Positions 53,670-61,620 of a stretch of 64,000 nucleotides of DNA are shown here, one piece after another. The stretch is from Blautia schinkii DSM 10518 (GTDB lineage Bacteria > Bacillota > Clostridia > Lachnospirales > Lachnospiraceae). Under the pieces are notes generated by a model. The model was not told where the DNA came from. It did not search any database and saw only the letters and a list, made by a program, of their open reading frames with translations. The stretch's first letter is position 1; each line of letters opens with the position of its first letter. The stretch is taken from assembly GCA_000702025.1 (NCBI GenBank), contig JNKJ01000008.1, positions 220,831 to 284,830 on the forward strand. Direction: 5' to 3'. The translations under genes were made by a program, and so were the position numbers.

Positions 53670-54175
53670 AGTACACTCTCCTTATTTTCTCTATTTCTCT
53701 CGTACATTTTTATTTTGACCGCCTCTGTAATCTCGGACGGTGCAAATTTACTTAAGTCTCCGCCAAAGCCTGCGACTTCTTTCATAATCGTGGAGCTTAA
53801 GTAGGCATATTCCAGGCTGGTGGTCAGGAATACGGTATCGATATCCGGTGCGAGAACCCTGTTGGTCTGAGCCATCTGCAGCTCATACTCAAAGTCCGTC
53901 ACCGCCCGCAGTCCGCGGATGATAACCTGAGCGTTGTTCTCTCTGGCAAAATTCACCGATAATCCTTCAAAGGACTTCACAATCACATTCGGGATGTTTT
54001 TAGTAGCCTTTTCTAGTATATTAACACGTTCTTCTACAGAAAACAACGGACTTTTTGTAGAATTATGCAAAACCCCCACCACAACTTTGTCGAAGGATAC
54101 ACTGGCGCGCTGGATGACATCCAGATGCCCGTAGGTAGCCGGGTCAAAGCTTCCCGGATATACTGCTATTACCAT
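53666..54175 (-). CDS. coaD: Phosphopantetheine adenylyltransferase
   Basis: This 169-residue CoaD catalyses the fourth step of coenzyme A synthesis. The nucleotidyltransferase motif reads [20 protein letters not shown], followed by [19 protein letters not shown] and the second motif ISSTIMKE-like [18 protein letters not shown]. It lies 10 bases downstream of rsmD and overlaps the coiled-coil gene by four bases. Confidence 0.97.
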   Translation of the reverse strand: MVIAVYPGSFDPATYGHLDVIQRASVSFDKVVVGVLHNSTKSPLFSVEERVNILEKATKNIPNVIVKSFEGLSVNFARENNAQVIIRGLRAVTDFEYELQMAQTNRVLAPDIDTVFLTTSLEYAYLSSTIMKEVAGFGGDLSKFAPSEITEAVKIKMYERNRENKESVL

Positions 54176-54185
54176 GTACTTACTC

Positions 54186-54740
54186 TCACTTTCTCTTTCT
54201 CAAAAAAACATGCTTGTTTGTCTTATATTCTTTGGTACGTATCTGCTGATACCCGTAATCCTCCGCATAGGAAAATCCTGTATCCAAGTCCGCCTCCACC
54301 ACGATCAGGGTGTTCTCATCAGCAATGCTGCTGGCGCTTAAGTATTCCAATACCTGGCGTTCCAGCTCCTTGCCGTATGGAGGGTCCATAAAAATACAGT
54401 CAAAGGTGTCTCTGCCCTCCAAAGAGCGCAAAGCCTGCAATACATCCATGTTCAGCAGTTTACCACCTTCTGCGAGTTTTGTAAATGAAAGATTTTCCCT
54501 GATGCATGCACAGGCGCGGGGATTCTTCTCCACAAATACCGCCAGCGCGGCCCCGCGGCTCAGTGCCTCTATACCAATGGCACCGCTTCCGCTGAACAAA
54601 TCGAGAAAGCGACAGTCCAATAATTCCGGCTGCAGAATGTTAAATAATGTCTCTTTGATACGGTCTGTGGTCGGCCTGGTGTCCAAGCCGGGCACAGTCT
54701 TTAAATTTAAATGTCTGGCTTTACCTGCTATGACTCTCAT
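54186..54740 (-). CDS. rsmD: 16S rRNA (guanine-966-N2)-methyltransferase RsmD
   Basis: This 184-residue SAM methyltransferase shows [52 protein letters not shown] and the catalytic DPPY in [14 protein letters not shown]. It modifies G966 of 16S rRNA. The ATG at 54740 overlaps the mgsA stop by four bases (ATGA), which supports this start over one six codons upstream. Confidence 0.95.
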   Translation of the reverse strand: MRVIAGKARHLNLKTVPGLDTRPTTDRIKETLFNILQPELLDCRFLDLFSGSGAIGIEALSRGAALAVFVEKNPRACACIRENLSFTKLAEGGKLLNMDVLQALRSLEGRDTFDCIFMDPPYGKELERQVLEYLSASSIADENTLIVVEADLDTGFSYAEDYGYQQIRTKEYKTNKHVFLRKRK

Positions 54741-55132
54741 TTCAGATTTAGTCTCCAATCCAGATCACCGCGGGCAAGTCCTAAAATCAATAGTTCTGCC
54801 GTTGCAATATTCGTTGCGACTGGGATGTTATACTGGTCACAGCGCTTTACAATGCTCATAATATCCGGCTCTTTCGAATCTATCATAACAGGATTGTAGA
54901 ATAAGATTACCATATCCAGATCCTGTCTCTCCACCATCTCCATGAACTGCTTGTCCCCACCGATACTCCCTGCCAAAAACTTATGCACGTGAAGGCTGGT
55001 CGCCTCTTCGATTCTTCTCCCAGTGGTTCCCGTAGCATAAACCTCGTGCTTCGCAAGAATATTTTTATAGGCGATACAGAAATCTTCAATCAGAACTTTC
55101 TTGCTGTTATGTGCAATGATACCTAAATTCAT
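54737..55132 (-). CDS. mgsA: Methylglyoxal synthase, divergent
   Basis: The 131-residue protein has the methylglyoxal synthase fold (YATGTTGRRIEEAT, IPVATNIATAELLI, RGDLDWR). The enzyme converts dihydroxyacetone phosphate to methylglyoxal and phosphate. Several conserved residues differ: AHD is AHN, GGDQQ is GGDKQ, the FWDP/FRDP motif is FYNP, and the His before EPD is Lys. The Asp of GGD and the Asp of EPD, described as catalytic in the E. coli enzyme, are kept. It heads the operon with rsmD and coaD. It may be a low-activity or altered enzyme. Confidence 0.85.
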   Translation of the reverse strand: MNLGIIAHNSKKVLIEDFCIAYKNILAKHEVYATGTTGRRIEEATSLHVHKFLAGSIGGDKQFMEMVERQDLDMVILFYNPVMIDSKEPDIMSIVKRCDQYNIPVATNIATAELLILGLARGDLDWRLNLK

Positions 55133-55199
55133 AGTTCACCTCTCCATTCTCACCATTACATTCTTGTATTCTTGTTGATGAATCTTAACTTTACTGGAT

Positions 55200-55228
55200 A
55201 TTATAACAAATAGCTAAAAGAAGTGCAA
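55200..55228 (-). promoter_or_regulatory. Promoter of the mgsA-rsmD-coaD operon
   Basis: On the minus strand TTGCAC (55228-55223) and TATAAT (55205-55200) are spaced by 17 bases, about 70 bases upstream of mgsA. The rest of the 302-base gap 55133-55434 is AT-rich and contains the SASP promoter on the other strand. Confidence 0.75.
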
Positions 55229-55370
55229 TTAAATCTTACAAAATATACAAAATTCATAGAAAGTTAATAATTTCACTAATTCAGGCTCATGCGCACGTCG
55301 ATTTCCGAAAGAAATTCAATTTTCTACCAATAGATGCAAGAACTTCTAGTGTATTATTTTTTTATTATCG

Positions 55371-55377
55371 CATACTA
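55371..55377 (+). promoter_or_regulatory. Possible sigma-G -10 element of the SASP gene
   Basis: CATACTA fits the forespore sigma-G -10 consensus CATnnTA, 58 bases upstream of the SASP start. A matching -35 (GnATR) at the usual spacing is not clear; GTATT at 55351-55355 is slightly too close. Confidence 0.4.
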
Positions 55378-55434
55378 GCATTGTAACATCAAAACAAACA
55401 AAAACAAAACAAACAACCAAGGAGGAAATGAATC

Positions 55435-55659
55435 ATGTCAAACAACAATAGTTCTTCTAACAGAGCAGTGGTACCGGAAGCAAAGGGTGCATTAGACCGT
55501 TTCAAATTTGAGGTAGCTAACGAATTAGGTGTACCTCTTACAGACGGCTACAACGGAAACCTTACTTCCAAACAGAACGGAAGCGTAGGCGGCTATATGG
55601 TAAAGAAAATGATCGAGGCTCAGGAACGTCAGATGTCCAGCGGACAGTCTAACTTCTAA
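55435..55659 (+). CDS. Small acid-soluble spore protein, alpha/beta type
   Basis: This 74-residue SASP shows ALDRFKFEVANELGVPL, which includes the GPR protease cleavage region, and the conserved NGNLTSKQNGSVGGYMVKKM. It binds and protects spore DNA. AGGAGGAAATGAATC precedes the ATG. A strong terminator follows. It marks the organism as a spore former. Confidence 0.96.
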   Translation: MSNNNSSSNRAVVPEAKGALDRFKFEVANELGVPLTDGYNGNLTSKQNGSVGGYMVKKMIEAQERQMSSGQSNF

Positions 55660-55689
55660 ATTTCAGACTTGATTAAAACAAGATGAAAA

Positions 55690-55727
55690 AGGCTCAGGTG
55701 TCAAACGATTGATACCTGAGCTTTTTT
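55690..55727 (+). terminator. Terminator after the SASP gene
   Basis: GGCTCAGGTGTC pairs with GATACCTGAGC around a short loop, followed by TTTTTT. The plus-strand orientation fits the SASP gene; the AAAAA before the stem allows use from the other side as well, by the DUF6465 gene. Confidence 0.88.
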
Positions 55728-55742
55728 CTGATTATATGGTAT

Positions 55743-56222
55743 TTATAATCCGATGAAACCTGTAACCTCACCATTGATGACATAGTGTGCTCCATTGTCT
55801 TCCGGTTTGATATATACTTTTAAGTCTACAAGATCCTCTTCTTTTTTGCCCATCTCGTCTGTCCAGATTTTCTTGATATTCTCAACCACATCTTTTGCAT
55901 ATACCTCTTTGCCCCAGAACTGAACATACACTTCTGTGTTAGACGTTGCTGTCTTCTTTGCTGCCGGTTTCTTAGCGGCAGGTTTTCTTGTTGTGGTTTT
56001 CTTTACAGCAGGTTTCTTCTCAGCGGCCTTTTCGGTCGTCTTTGCCGCCGTCCTCTTTGCTGCAGGTGCTTTCGCAGTTTCGGTCTTTGCTGTTTCAGCC
56101 TTCACAGCTTCTTCCTTCGCTGGTGCGGCAGCTACAGTTTTTGCAGGAGCCTCTTTAACACTAGTTGTTTTTGCAGTTGCTGTACTAGGTTCTGCTTTTT
56201 TTGTAGTTGTTTTTGTAGCCAT
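55743..56222 (-). CDS. DUF6465 protein with histone-H1-like Ala/Lys/Pro-rich N-terminus
   Basis: The 159-residue protein has about 95 residues of low-complexity sequence rich in Ala, Lys, Thr and Pro ([34 protein letters not shown]). It resembles the tails of histone H1 and of bacterial HU-tail proteins. A folded C-terminal domain ([20 protein letters not shown] ... [13 protein letters not shown]) matches DUF6465. The basic tail suggests DNA or RNA binding. It is convergent with the SASP gene, with a shared terminator between them, and follows recG with an 84-base gap. Confidence 0.8.
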   Translation of the reverse strand: MATKTTTKKAEPSTATAKTTSVKEAPAKTVAAAPAKEEAVKAETAKTETAKAPAAKRTAAKTTEKAAEKKPAVKKTTTRKPAAKKPAAKKTATSNTEVYVQFWGKEVYAKDVVENIKKIWTDEMGKKEEDLVDLKVYIKPEDNGAHYVINGEVTGFIGL

Positions 56223-56306
56223 ATGATAGCCTCCTTACAAGGTGAAAATAATTTATTACCAAACTAGGATACTACGTTTCCCGGACTTTTGCAAGACTTT
56301 ATTTCG

Positions 56307-58361
56307 CTACAGTCCTAAATTTTCCAGGTCATCCTTCATGTACGACATCAATTTTTCCCGTAAAACCGCATGCTGCGGAAGGGAAATATCCTCGTCAAGA
56401 GAGAGTATCTGTCCTGCCGCTTCACTGGCTTTTTTCAGTACATCCGCATCGTTATAGATGTCTCCGAGCTTGAATTCCAACAGCCCGCTCTGACGGATAC
56501 CGAATAAATCTCCCGGTCCGCGAAGCTTAAGATCCTCTCCTGCAATATAGAAGCCGTCGTTGGATTTATTCAGGATTTCCAGGCGTTTGGAAGTTTCCTC
56601 CACCTGGTTACCCTGCATGAAAATACAATAGGATTGATGATTGCCTCTGCCCACGCGGCCGCGGAGCTGGTGAAGCTGGGCCAGGCCGAAGCGTTCGGCA
56701 TTTTCTACCATCATTACGGTGGCATTTGGCACGTTTACTCCAACCTCTACTACTGTGGTTGAGACAAGGACCTGGATTTCTCCGGAGGCAAATTCCTCCA
56801 TGATTTTATTTTTTTCCTTTGCTTTCATCTTACCGTGAAGGGGCGCTATGTGGATATCTGCCGGTAATATGTTCCGCAGCTTCTGTGTATAGTCAAGGAC
56901 ATTCTCTGCTTCCAGCCCCTCGCTCTCTTCCACCATGGGGCAGATGATATATGCCTGCCTTCCCTCCCTCACCTGCTTTTCTATAAAAGAATATGCTTTA
57001 GGCCTGTACGAGGTGCCTACCACGCAGTTTTTTATTGGCAGACGAGTGGCAGGAAGCTCGTCGATAATGGAAATATCCAGGTCGCCGTAGAGAATGATCG
57101 CCAGCGTTCTTGGAATCGGTGTGGCACTCATAACCAAAACATGGGGCGGATTGCCTCTGGTGGTGAGCGCTTCTCTCTGCTTCACACCAAAACGGTGCTG
57201 CTCATCCGTGATGACCAGACCAAGATTGCGGTATACCACCTTTTCCTGTATCAGCGCATGTGTTCCGATGATTATATCCGCCTCCCCGGCTGCAATAGCG
57301 GCGTAGATTTCTCTTTTTTCCTTGGCTGTAGTGGAGCCTGTGAGCAGGACGGGACGGCAGCTCTCAATCCCCTGCTCCTCCTTAAGGCTTAAAAACGCCT
57401 CATAGTGCTGCCGGGCGAGCACCTCCGTGGGCACCATAAGAGCAGATTGATATCCATTTTCCACTGTCATTACCATTGCAAGGAAAGCAAGGATTGTTTT
57501 TCCGCTGCCCACATCTCCCTGGACCAGCCGCGACATCAGTCTGTGTCCGCAGAGGTCACGCTCGATCTCATGCCATACATTTGCCTGTGCGCCTGTGAGC
57601 TTGTAGGGAAGCTTTTCGATGATCTGCTCTGTGGTCCATACAGGCCGCATAGGAAATGCATTAGAAGCCTCTTCCGTCTTTTCCTTCAAAAGCTGTATCG
57701 CAAGGATAAAGAGCAAAAATTCGTCAAACACCAACCTTCTCCTGGCTGTTAGCAGTTCCTCCATATTCAGAGGAAAATGTATGGCATTGACAGCAAAGCT
57801 ATAATCTGCGAGATGGTATTTCTCCTTAAGCTCCTCCGGGAGATATTCATTGTATAGCGGCTGTTCCTTCAGCACCTGACGGATAAGCTTCACGATCAAT
57901 TTGTTTGACAAACCTGCGGTCAGGCTGTAAATGGGCTGCAGGCTGTGCAGGATTTCCTCGTAGGCGGCCGGGGTGAACACTTCGGGATGCTCCAACTCCA
58001 GTCTGCCTTGTTTACGCACCACCCTTCCGCGGAAAACAAATATGCTGCCCTTTTTCAGGGTGCTGCGCAGGTAAGGAGTATTAAACCAGGCAACTGGGAT
58101 TTTCCCGCTATGGTCCGCAGCCGTCACTGTCACTACCTGGAGATTGCGCACCTTATTCACATAAACTCCGCTCACAACCGAAGCCTGAACCGCGGCCACA
58201 CTCCCCTCTGCAAGTCCGGAGATTTCCATGGGTTCATCGTAGGAATCATAATTGCGCGGATAGTAATGGAGCAGATCCTCTGTGTCCACGATACCTATCT
58301 TTTGAAATAATTTTTCTGTCTTTTCACCTACGCCTTTTAATTCACGCAGTTGCTTACTCAT
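56307..58361 (-). CDS. recG: ATP-dependent DNA helicase RecG
   Basis: This 684-residue helicase has a wedge OB domain, then the Walker A region RLVQGDVGSGKTILAFLAM, motif II ITDEQHRFGVKQRE, motif III VMSATPIPRTLAI and motif VI QLRGRVGRGNHQSYC. RecG remodels stalled replication forks and branched DNA. I chose ATG 58361, six bases after GGAGG. It follows yloU-yloV, as in many Firmicutes, although a terminator-like hairpin lies between yloV and recG. Confidence 0.97.
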   Translation of the reverse strand: MSKQLRELKGVGEKTEKLFQKIGIVDTEDLLHYYPRNYDSYDEPMEISGLAEGSVAAVQASVVSGVYVNKVRNLQVVTVTAADHSGKIPVAWFNTPYLRSTLKKGSIFVFRGRVVRKQGRLELEHPEVFTPAAYEEILHSLQPIYSLTAGLSNKLIVKLIRQVLKEQPLYNEYLPEELKEKYHLADYSFAVNAIHFPLNMEELLTARRRLVFDEFLLFILAIQLLKEKTEEASNAFPMRPVWTTEQIIEKLPYKLTGAQANVWHEIERDLCGHRLMSRLVQGDVGSGKTILAFLAMVMTVENGYQSALMVPTEVLARQHYEAFLSLKEEQGIESCRPVLLTGSTTAKEKREIYAAIAAGEADIIIGTHALIQEKVVYRNLGLVITDEQHRFGVKQREALTTRGNPPHVLVMSATPIPRTLAIILYGDLDISIIDELPATRLPIKNCVVGTSYRPKAYSFIEKQVREGRQAYIICPMVEESEGLEAENVLDYTQKLRNILPADIHIAPLHGKMKAKEKNKIMEEFASGEIQVLVSTTVVEVGVNVPNATVMMVENAERFGLAQLHQLRGRVGRGNHQSYCIFMQGNQVEETSKRLEILNKSNDGFYIAGEDLKLRGPGDLFGIRQSGLLEFKLGDIYNDADVLKKASEAAGQILSLDEDISLPQHAVLREKLMSYMKDDLENLGL

Positions 58362-58380
58362 GTCATTCCTCCATTGCAAG

Positions 58381-58406
58381 TAAAAAGGCGGAAGTCACCC
58401 TCCGCC
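58381..58406 (-). terminator. Terminator between yloV and recG
   Basis: On the minus strand GGCGGA (58406-58401) pairs with TCCGCC (58392-58387) around an 8-base loop, followed by TTTTTA. It lies about 50 bases past yloV and only 20 bases before the recG start, so recG expression may depend on read-through. Confidence 0.75.
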
Positions 58407-58457
58407 TCATTAACGATGTATAGCTTGATATTGCGGCGTTGTGAGCCTTCTGTCAGT

Positions 58458-60134
58458 TTACTCCACAGATATCACATAGTAATAGATTGGCTGTCCGCCC
58501 ATATTGATTTCGACCTCACAGTCGGGATATGCCTCCTCAAGTGCTGCTGCGAGTGTCTCGGCATCCTCTTCTTTAACATCTGCGCCGTAATAGATGCTGA
58601 TGATCTCTGCATCGTCATCCATCATCTCAGCGACCGTATCTCTGGCTACCTGCTCTCTCTCAGAGCCCACAGCGAGAATCCCTTTATCACCGATACCCAT
58701 GATATCTCCCTCATGGATCTCCTTGTCGTCAATCCTTGTATCACGTACCGCATAAGTGATCTGTCCTGTTTTCACCTTGCCCACTGCTTCCAGCATGGCA
58801 TCCAGATTCTCTTTAGAATCCTTCTCCGGCACATAGCTGATCAGCGCTGTGATTCCCTGAGGGATGGTCTTGGTCGGAACCACCACGATTTCCTTGTCCT
58901 CGGTAAGGTCCCTGGCCTGGTTCGCCGCAAGGATAATGTTTTTATTATTCGGCAAAATATAAATGGTCTTGGCATTCACTCTGGAGATGGCGTTTAACAT
59001 ATCCTCGGTGCTGGGATTCATAGTCTGTCCGCCCTCGATGAGGTAATCCACACCCAGCTCTTTAAAGATATCGGTAAGTCCGCTTCCTGCGGATACGGCG
59101 ATGAAACCAACCTCCTTAGGGGGAACTGCGGCTTCCTTCTCTTTCTCCTGTGCCTCCTGCTCCTTGGCGAGCTTTTCAGCATCCTTGATCAGCTTCTCCT
59201 GGTGCTCTTCTCTCATATTGTCAATCTTCATACGGGAAAGCGCGCCGTATGTGAGCGCCCGCTCAATGGCCTGTCCCGGATGATTGGTGTGCACGTGCAC
59301 CTTCACAATTTCATCATCAGCCACCACTACAATGGAATCACCGATGGAGGTGAGGAATTTTTTGAAATTTTGCTCCTCCTCATCTGGAAGTTCTTTATCA
59401 AGCATGATGATAAACTCTGTACAATAGCCGAATTTAATATCTGTCTCAGCCTGCGGTGAAATCTTCGTCACCGAACCGCCTGTGCTTCTGTCAAATTCAG
59501 AGTAGTCGACCTCCTTGCCCATGTATCCGTCAATGGCGCCGCGGAACACTTCCAAAAGGCCTTGTCCGCCGGAATCCACCACTCCTGCTTCTTTCAGCAC
59601 CGGGAGCATCTCCGGGGTGCGGGCAAGGGTAACCTCTGCGTGGGCAAAAATCTCCTCAAAAAAAGCCTGCAGGTCGTCGGTATCCTCAGCGATCTCTACC
59701 GCCTTGGCGGCCGCTTCCCGGGCCACAGTAAGTATCGTGCCCTCCTTGGGCTTCATTACAGCTTTATAAGCAGTCTCAACGCCCTTCTCCATAGCTGCGG
59801 CAATGGCAGGTGCATCGAGCTCCTCCAGCTTGCGCACGCCCCTTGTGAAGCCGCGCAGGAGCTGAGAGAGGATTACCCCTGAGTTTCCTCTAGCACCTCT
59901 TAAGGAACCGGAAGAGATGGCCTTGGCTAATGTCTCCATATCCAGAGAAGATAAGGCGCCTACCTCTGATGCTGCAGACATGATGGTGAGGGTCATATTC
60001 GTACCGGTGTCCCCGTCAGGTACAGGAAACACGTTGAGTTCATTAATCCATTCTTTTTTCGCTTCCAGGTTCTTGGCTCCCACCAGGAACATCCTGGAAA
60101 GTATTTTGGCATCTATGGTTTTCTTATTCACCAC
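58458..60134 (-). CDS. yloV: DAK2/DegV-domain protein (YloV, FakA-like)
   Basis: This 558-residue protein has an N-terminal DhaL/DAK2 domain with nucleotide-binding Asp residues in VFPVPDGDTGTNMTLT, then GARGNSGVILSQLLRGF. A middle domain (YCTEFIIMLD, KVHVHTNHPGQAIE) and a C-terminal domain follow. It matches FakA, the kinase that phosphorylates fatty acids bound to FakB proteins so exogenous fatty acids can enter lipids. The start is a GTG (60134) preceded by AGGAGGAACTT. It lies 17 bases after yloU. Confidence 0.9.
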   Translation of the reverse strand: MVNKKTIDAKILSRMFLVGAKNLEAKKEWINELNVFPVPDGDTGTNMTLTIMSAASEVGALSSLDMETLAKAISSGSLRGARGNSGVILSQLLRGFTRGVRKLEELDAPAIAAAMEKGVETAYKAVMKPKEGTILTVAREAAAKAVEIAEDTDDLQAFFEEIFAHAEVTLARTPEMLPVLKEAGVVDSGGQGLLEVFRGAIDGYMGKEVDYSEFDRSTGGSVTKISPQAETDIKFGYCTEFIIMLDKELPDEEEQNFKKFLTSIGDSIVVVADDEIVKVHVHTNHPGQAIERALTYGALSRMKIDNMREEHQEKLIKDAEKLAKEQEAQEKEKEAAVPPKEVGFIAVSAGSGLTDIFKELGVDYLIEGGQTMNPSTEDMLNAISRVNAKTIYILPNNKNIILAANQARDLTEDKEIVVVPTKTIPQGITALISYVPEKDSKENLDAMLEAVGKVKTGQITYAVRDTRIDDKEIHEGDIMGIGDKGILAVGSEREQVARDTVAEMMDDDAEIISIYYGADVKEEDAETLAAALEEAYPDCEVEINMGGQPIYYYVISVE

Positions 60135-60151
60135 AAGTTCCTCCTCTATTC

Positions 60152-60511
60152 CTAATCTATCGCGCGCACGCCTTCTACGTAGATATTGATCTTCTCGATC
60201 TCAATCCCGGTAAAGGCTTCGACTTTATATTTGACATTGCTGACAAGGTTATCAGCAATGGTACTGATATTCACGCCATATGCCACGATGACATGGAAAT
60301 CCAGGCGGATTTTATTTTCTTCGGTAATCTTTACTCCAATACCATGCTGCAGGCTATCCCTGCGCAGTAATTTCACCAGACCGTCCTTCATGCTTAATGC
60401 TGCCATTCCGATAATGCCGAAGCACTCTACTGCAACGCTTCCTGCATAGGTCGCAATCACATCTGTATCAATGATAATCTGGCCTAATCCGGAATCTATA
60501 CGTCCATTCAT
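60152..60511 (-). CDS. yloU: Asp23/Gls24-family protein (YloU)
   Basis: This 119-residue Asp23/Gls24 protein shows IIIDTDVIATYAGSVAVEC, FHVIVAYGVNISTIADNLVS and VEAFTGIEIEKINIYVEGV. It is linked to the cell envelope and alkaline stress. The start follows GGAGGTAACCAT. Pairing with yloV and divergence from rpmB are conserved in Firmicutes. Confidence 0.93.
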   Translation of the reverse strand: MNGRIDSGLGQIIIDTDVIATYAGSVAVECFGIIGMAALSMKDGLVKLLRRDSLQHGIGVKITEENKIRLDFHVIVAYGVNISTIADNLVSNVKYKVEAFTGIEIEKINIYVEGVRAID

Positions 60512-60607
60512 ATGGTTACCTCCAATGCTCTCAATTTGTATGTATCTGTATTATAACCTCTTTTCCAGGAAAAAGAAATATTATTTTTACAATTTTCCTT
60601 TTTTTGC

Positions 60608-60636
60608 TTGCAAAACCCCCTTTCTTCTGTTAAAAT
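60608..60636 (+). promoter_or_regulatory. rpmB promoter
   Basis: TTGCAA (60608-60613) and TAAAAT (60631-60636) are spaced by 17 bases, about 38 bases upstream of rpmB. On the other strand TATAAT near 60550 can serve yloU. Confidence 0.7.
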
Positions 60637-60673
60637 GAAATCTGTTGAAAAAAAGCGTCAAGGAGGTGCTATC

Positions 60674-60862
60674 ATGGCTAAATGCGCAATTTGTGAAAAA
60701 GGTGCTCATTTCGGAAACAATGTGAGTCATTCCCATAGAAGATCCAATAAGATGTGGAAATCCAACGTAAAATCCGTAAAAGTAAAAACTGCTGACGGTG
60801 GAGCAAAGAAGATGTATGTATGTACTTCTTGCCTGAGATCCGGTAAAGTAGAAAGAGCGTAA
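60674..60862 (+). CDS. rpmB: 50S ribosomal protein L28
   Basis: This 62-residue L28 shows MAKCAICEKGAHFGNNVSHS and ends CTSCLRSGKVERA. The two CxxC pairs make it the zinc-binding (C+) form. The ATG at 60674 follows AAGGAGGTGCTATC; a longer frame upstream is not needed. It is a single gene with its own promoter and terminator. Confidence 0.97.
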   Translation: MAKCAICEKGAHFGNNVSHSHRRSNKMWKSNVKSVKVKTADGGAKKMYVCTSCLRSGKVERA

Positions 60863-60874
60863 AACCACCCCCTG

Positions 60875-60902
60875 CCCTCGCATACTGCGAGGGTATTTTT
60901 TT
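60875..60902 (+). terminator. Terminator after rpmB
   Basis: CCCTCGCA and TGCGAGGG form a perfect 8-bp stem around a TAC loop, followed by TATTTTTTT. Confidence 0.92.
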
Positions 60903-60932
60903 GCCTTTTTAAGGCCTATAAAATAAAACCTA

Positions 60933-60973
60933 TAACAAAAACAGGTATGCAGGTTTACTCCCACATACCTGTT
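60933..60973 (-). terminator. Terminator of the small membrane-protein gene
   Basis: AACAGGTATG (60940-60949) and CATACCTGTT (60964-60973) form a perfect 10-bp stem. The minus strand then reads TTTTTGTTATAGG. The stem begins in the stop codon of the 45-residue gene, which supports that gene being transcribed. Confidence 0.85.
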
Positions 60974-61110
60974 CAGCGGCAGAACAGATGGTATCCGCAC
61001 AGCAGGCAGACCGCTGCGGCAATCACCACGATCACACTCTCTGCTATCAATAAACCGATCACCATCCCAATACCGATAAAAAACAACACCAGTCCCAAAA
61101 GCCTTCCCAC
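60973..61110 (-). CDS. Small hydrophobic protein (45 residues)
   Basis: The minus strand from a GTG at 61110 encodes 45 residues beginning MGRLLGLVLFFIGIGMVIGL and ending CLLCGYHLFCR. It has two predicted membrane helices with little between them and three Cys near the end. A stop codon overlaps a strong terminator, and purine-rich GAGGCAGAGAA lies just upstream as possible ribosome binding site. The family is not known to me; small membrane proteins of this shape are common next to sporulation genes such as gerW, which lies upstream in the same direction. No ATG start is available, which lowers confidence. Confidence 0.55.
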   Translation of the reverse strand: MGRLLGLVLFFIGIGMVIGLLIAESVIVVIAAAVCLLCGYHLFCR

Positions 61111-61179
61111 TACTTCTCTGCCTCGCCTCTTTGGTTTACTATAGTGTATGCAGGAAGATGCAGACTGAACACATGATTC

Positions 61180-61617
61180 TTATTCTTCAGAAACTTTTTC
61201 TTCTTCCTTTTTATCAGAAGCTTTTTTCTCCGCCTCAGCAGTCTCATCCGCCTCAAAAATATCCTCTACATCCGCGGCTCCGGTCTTAGCTGTAAATTTG
61301 TTGACGAAATCCGGCACCATATCAAGTACCTTGGTAAGTCCGTCCTGATTCTTGATATTTACAAGCTTGGTAGTTCCGTTCTGGATCACCAGCACTGCGC
61401 AGGGAGTCATCTTGCCTGCCATACCTCCGCCGCCGTTGTTCTTCTTATCTCCCGCAAACGCTCCGGCGCCCACGCCGAAGGATACATCAACCAACGGAAG
61501 AATGATGGTATCTCCCACATGGATGGCGTCTCCTACCACGGTCTTAGCAGAAACAAAATTGTCCATTCCTTTAAATAATGAATTCACTGTTTCCTTGAAA
61601 TTGTTTTCGTTTTCCAT
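61180..61617 (-). CDS. gerW: GerW-family sporulation protein (YtfJ)
   Basis: This 145-residue protein matches GerW/YtfJ (GDTIILPLVDVSFGVGAGAF, GGGGMAGKMTPCAVLVIQNG). It has a Gly-rich centre and a charged tail rich in Glu and Lys. Bacillus YtfJ is a forespore protein needed for L-alanine germination. The start has AGGAGGGCTAATTA, three bases after the DUF2953 gene stop, so the two are co-transcribed as in Bacillus. Confidence 0.92.
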   Translation of the reverse strand: MENENNFKETVNSLFKGMDNFVSAKTVVGDAIHVGDTIILPLVDVSFGVGAGAFAGDKKNNGGGGMAGKMTPCAVLVIQNGTTKLVNIKNQDGLTKVLDMVPDFVNKFTAKTGAADVEDIFEADETAEAEKKASDKKEEEKVSEE

Positions 61618-61620
61618 TAA

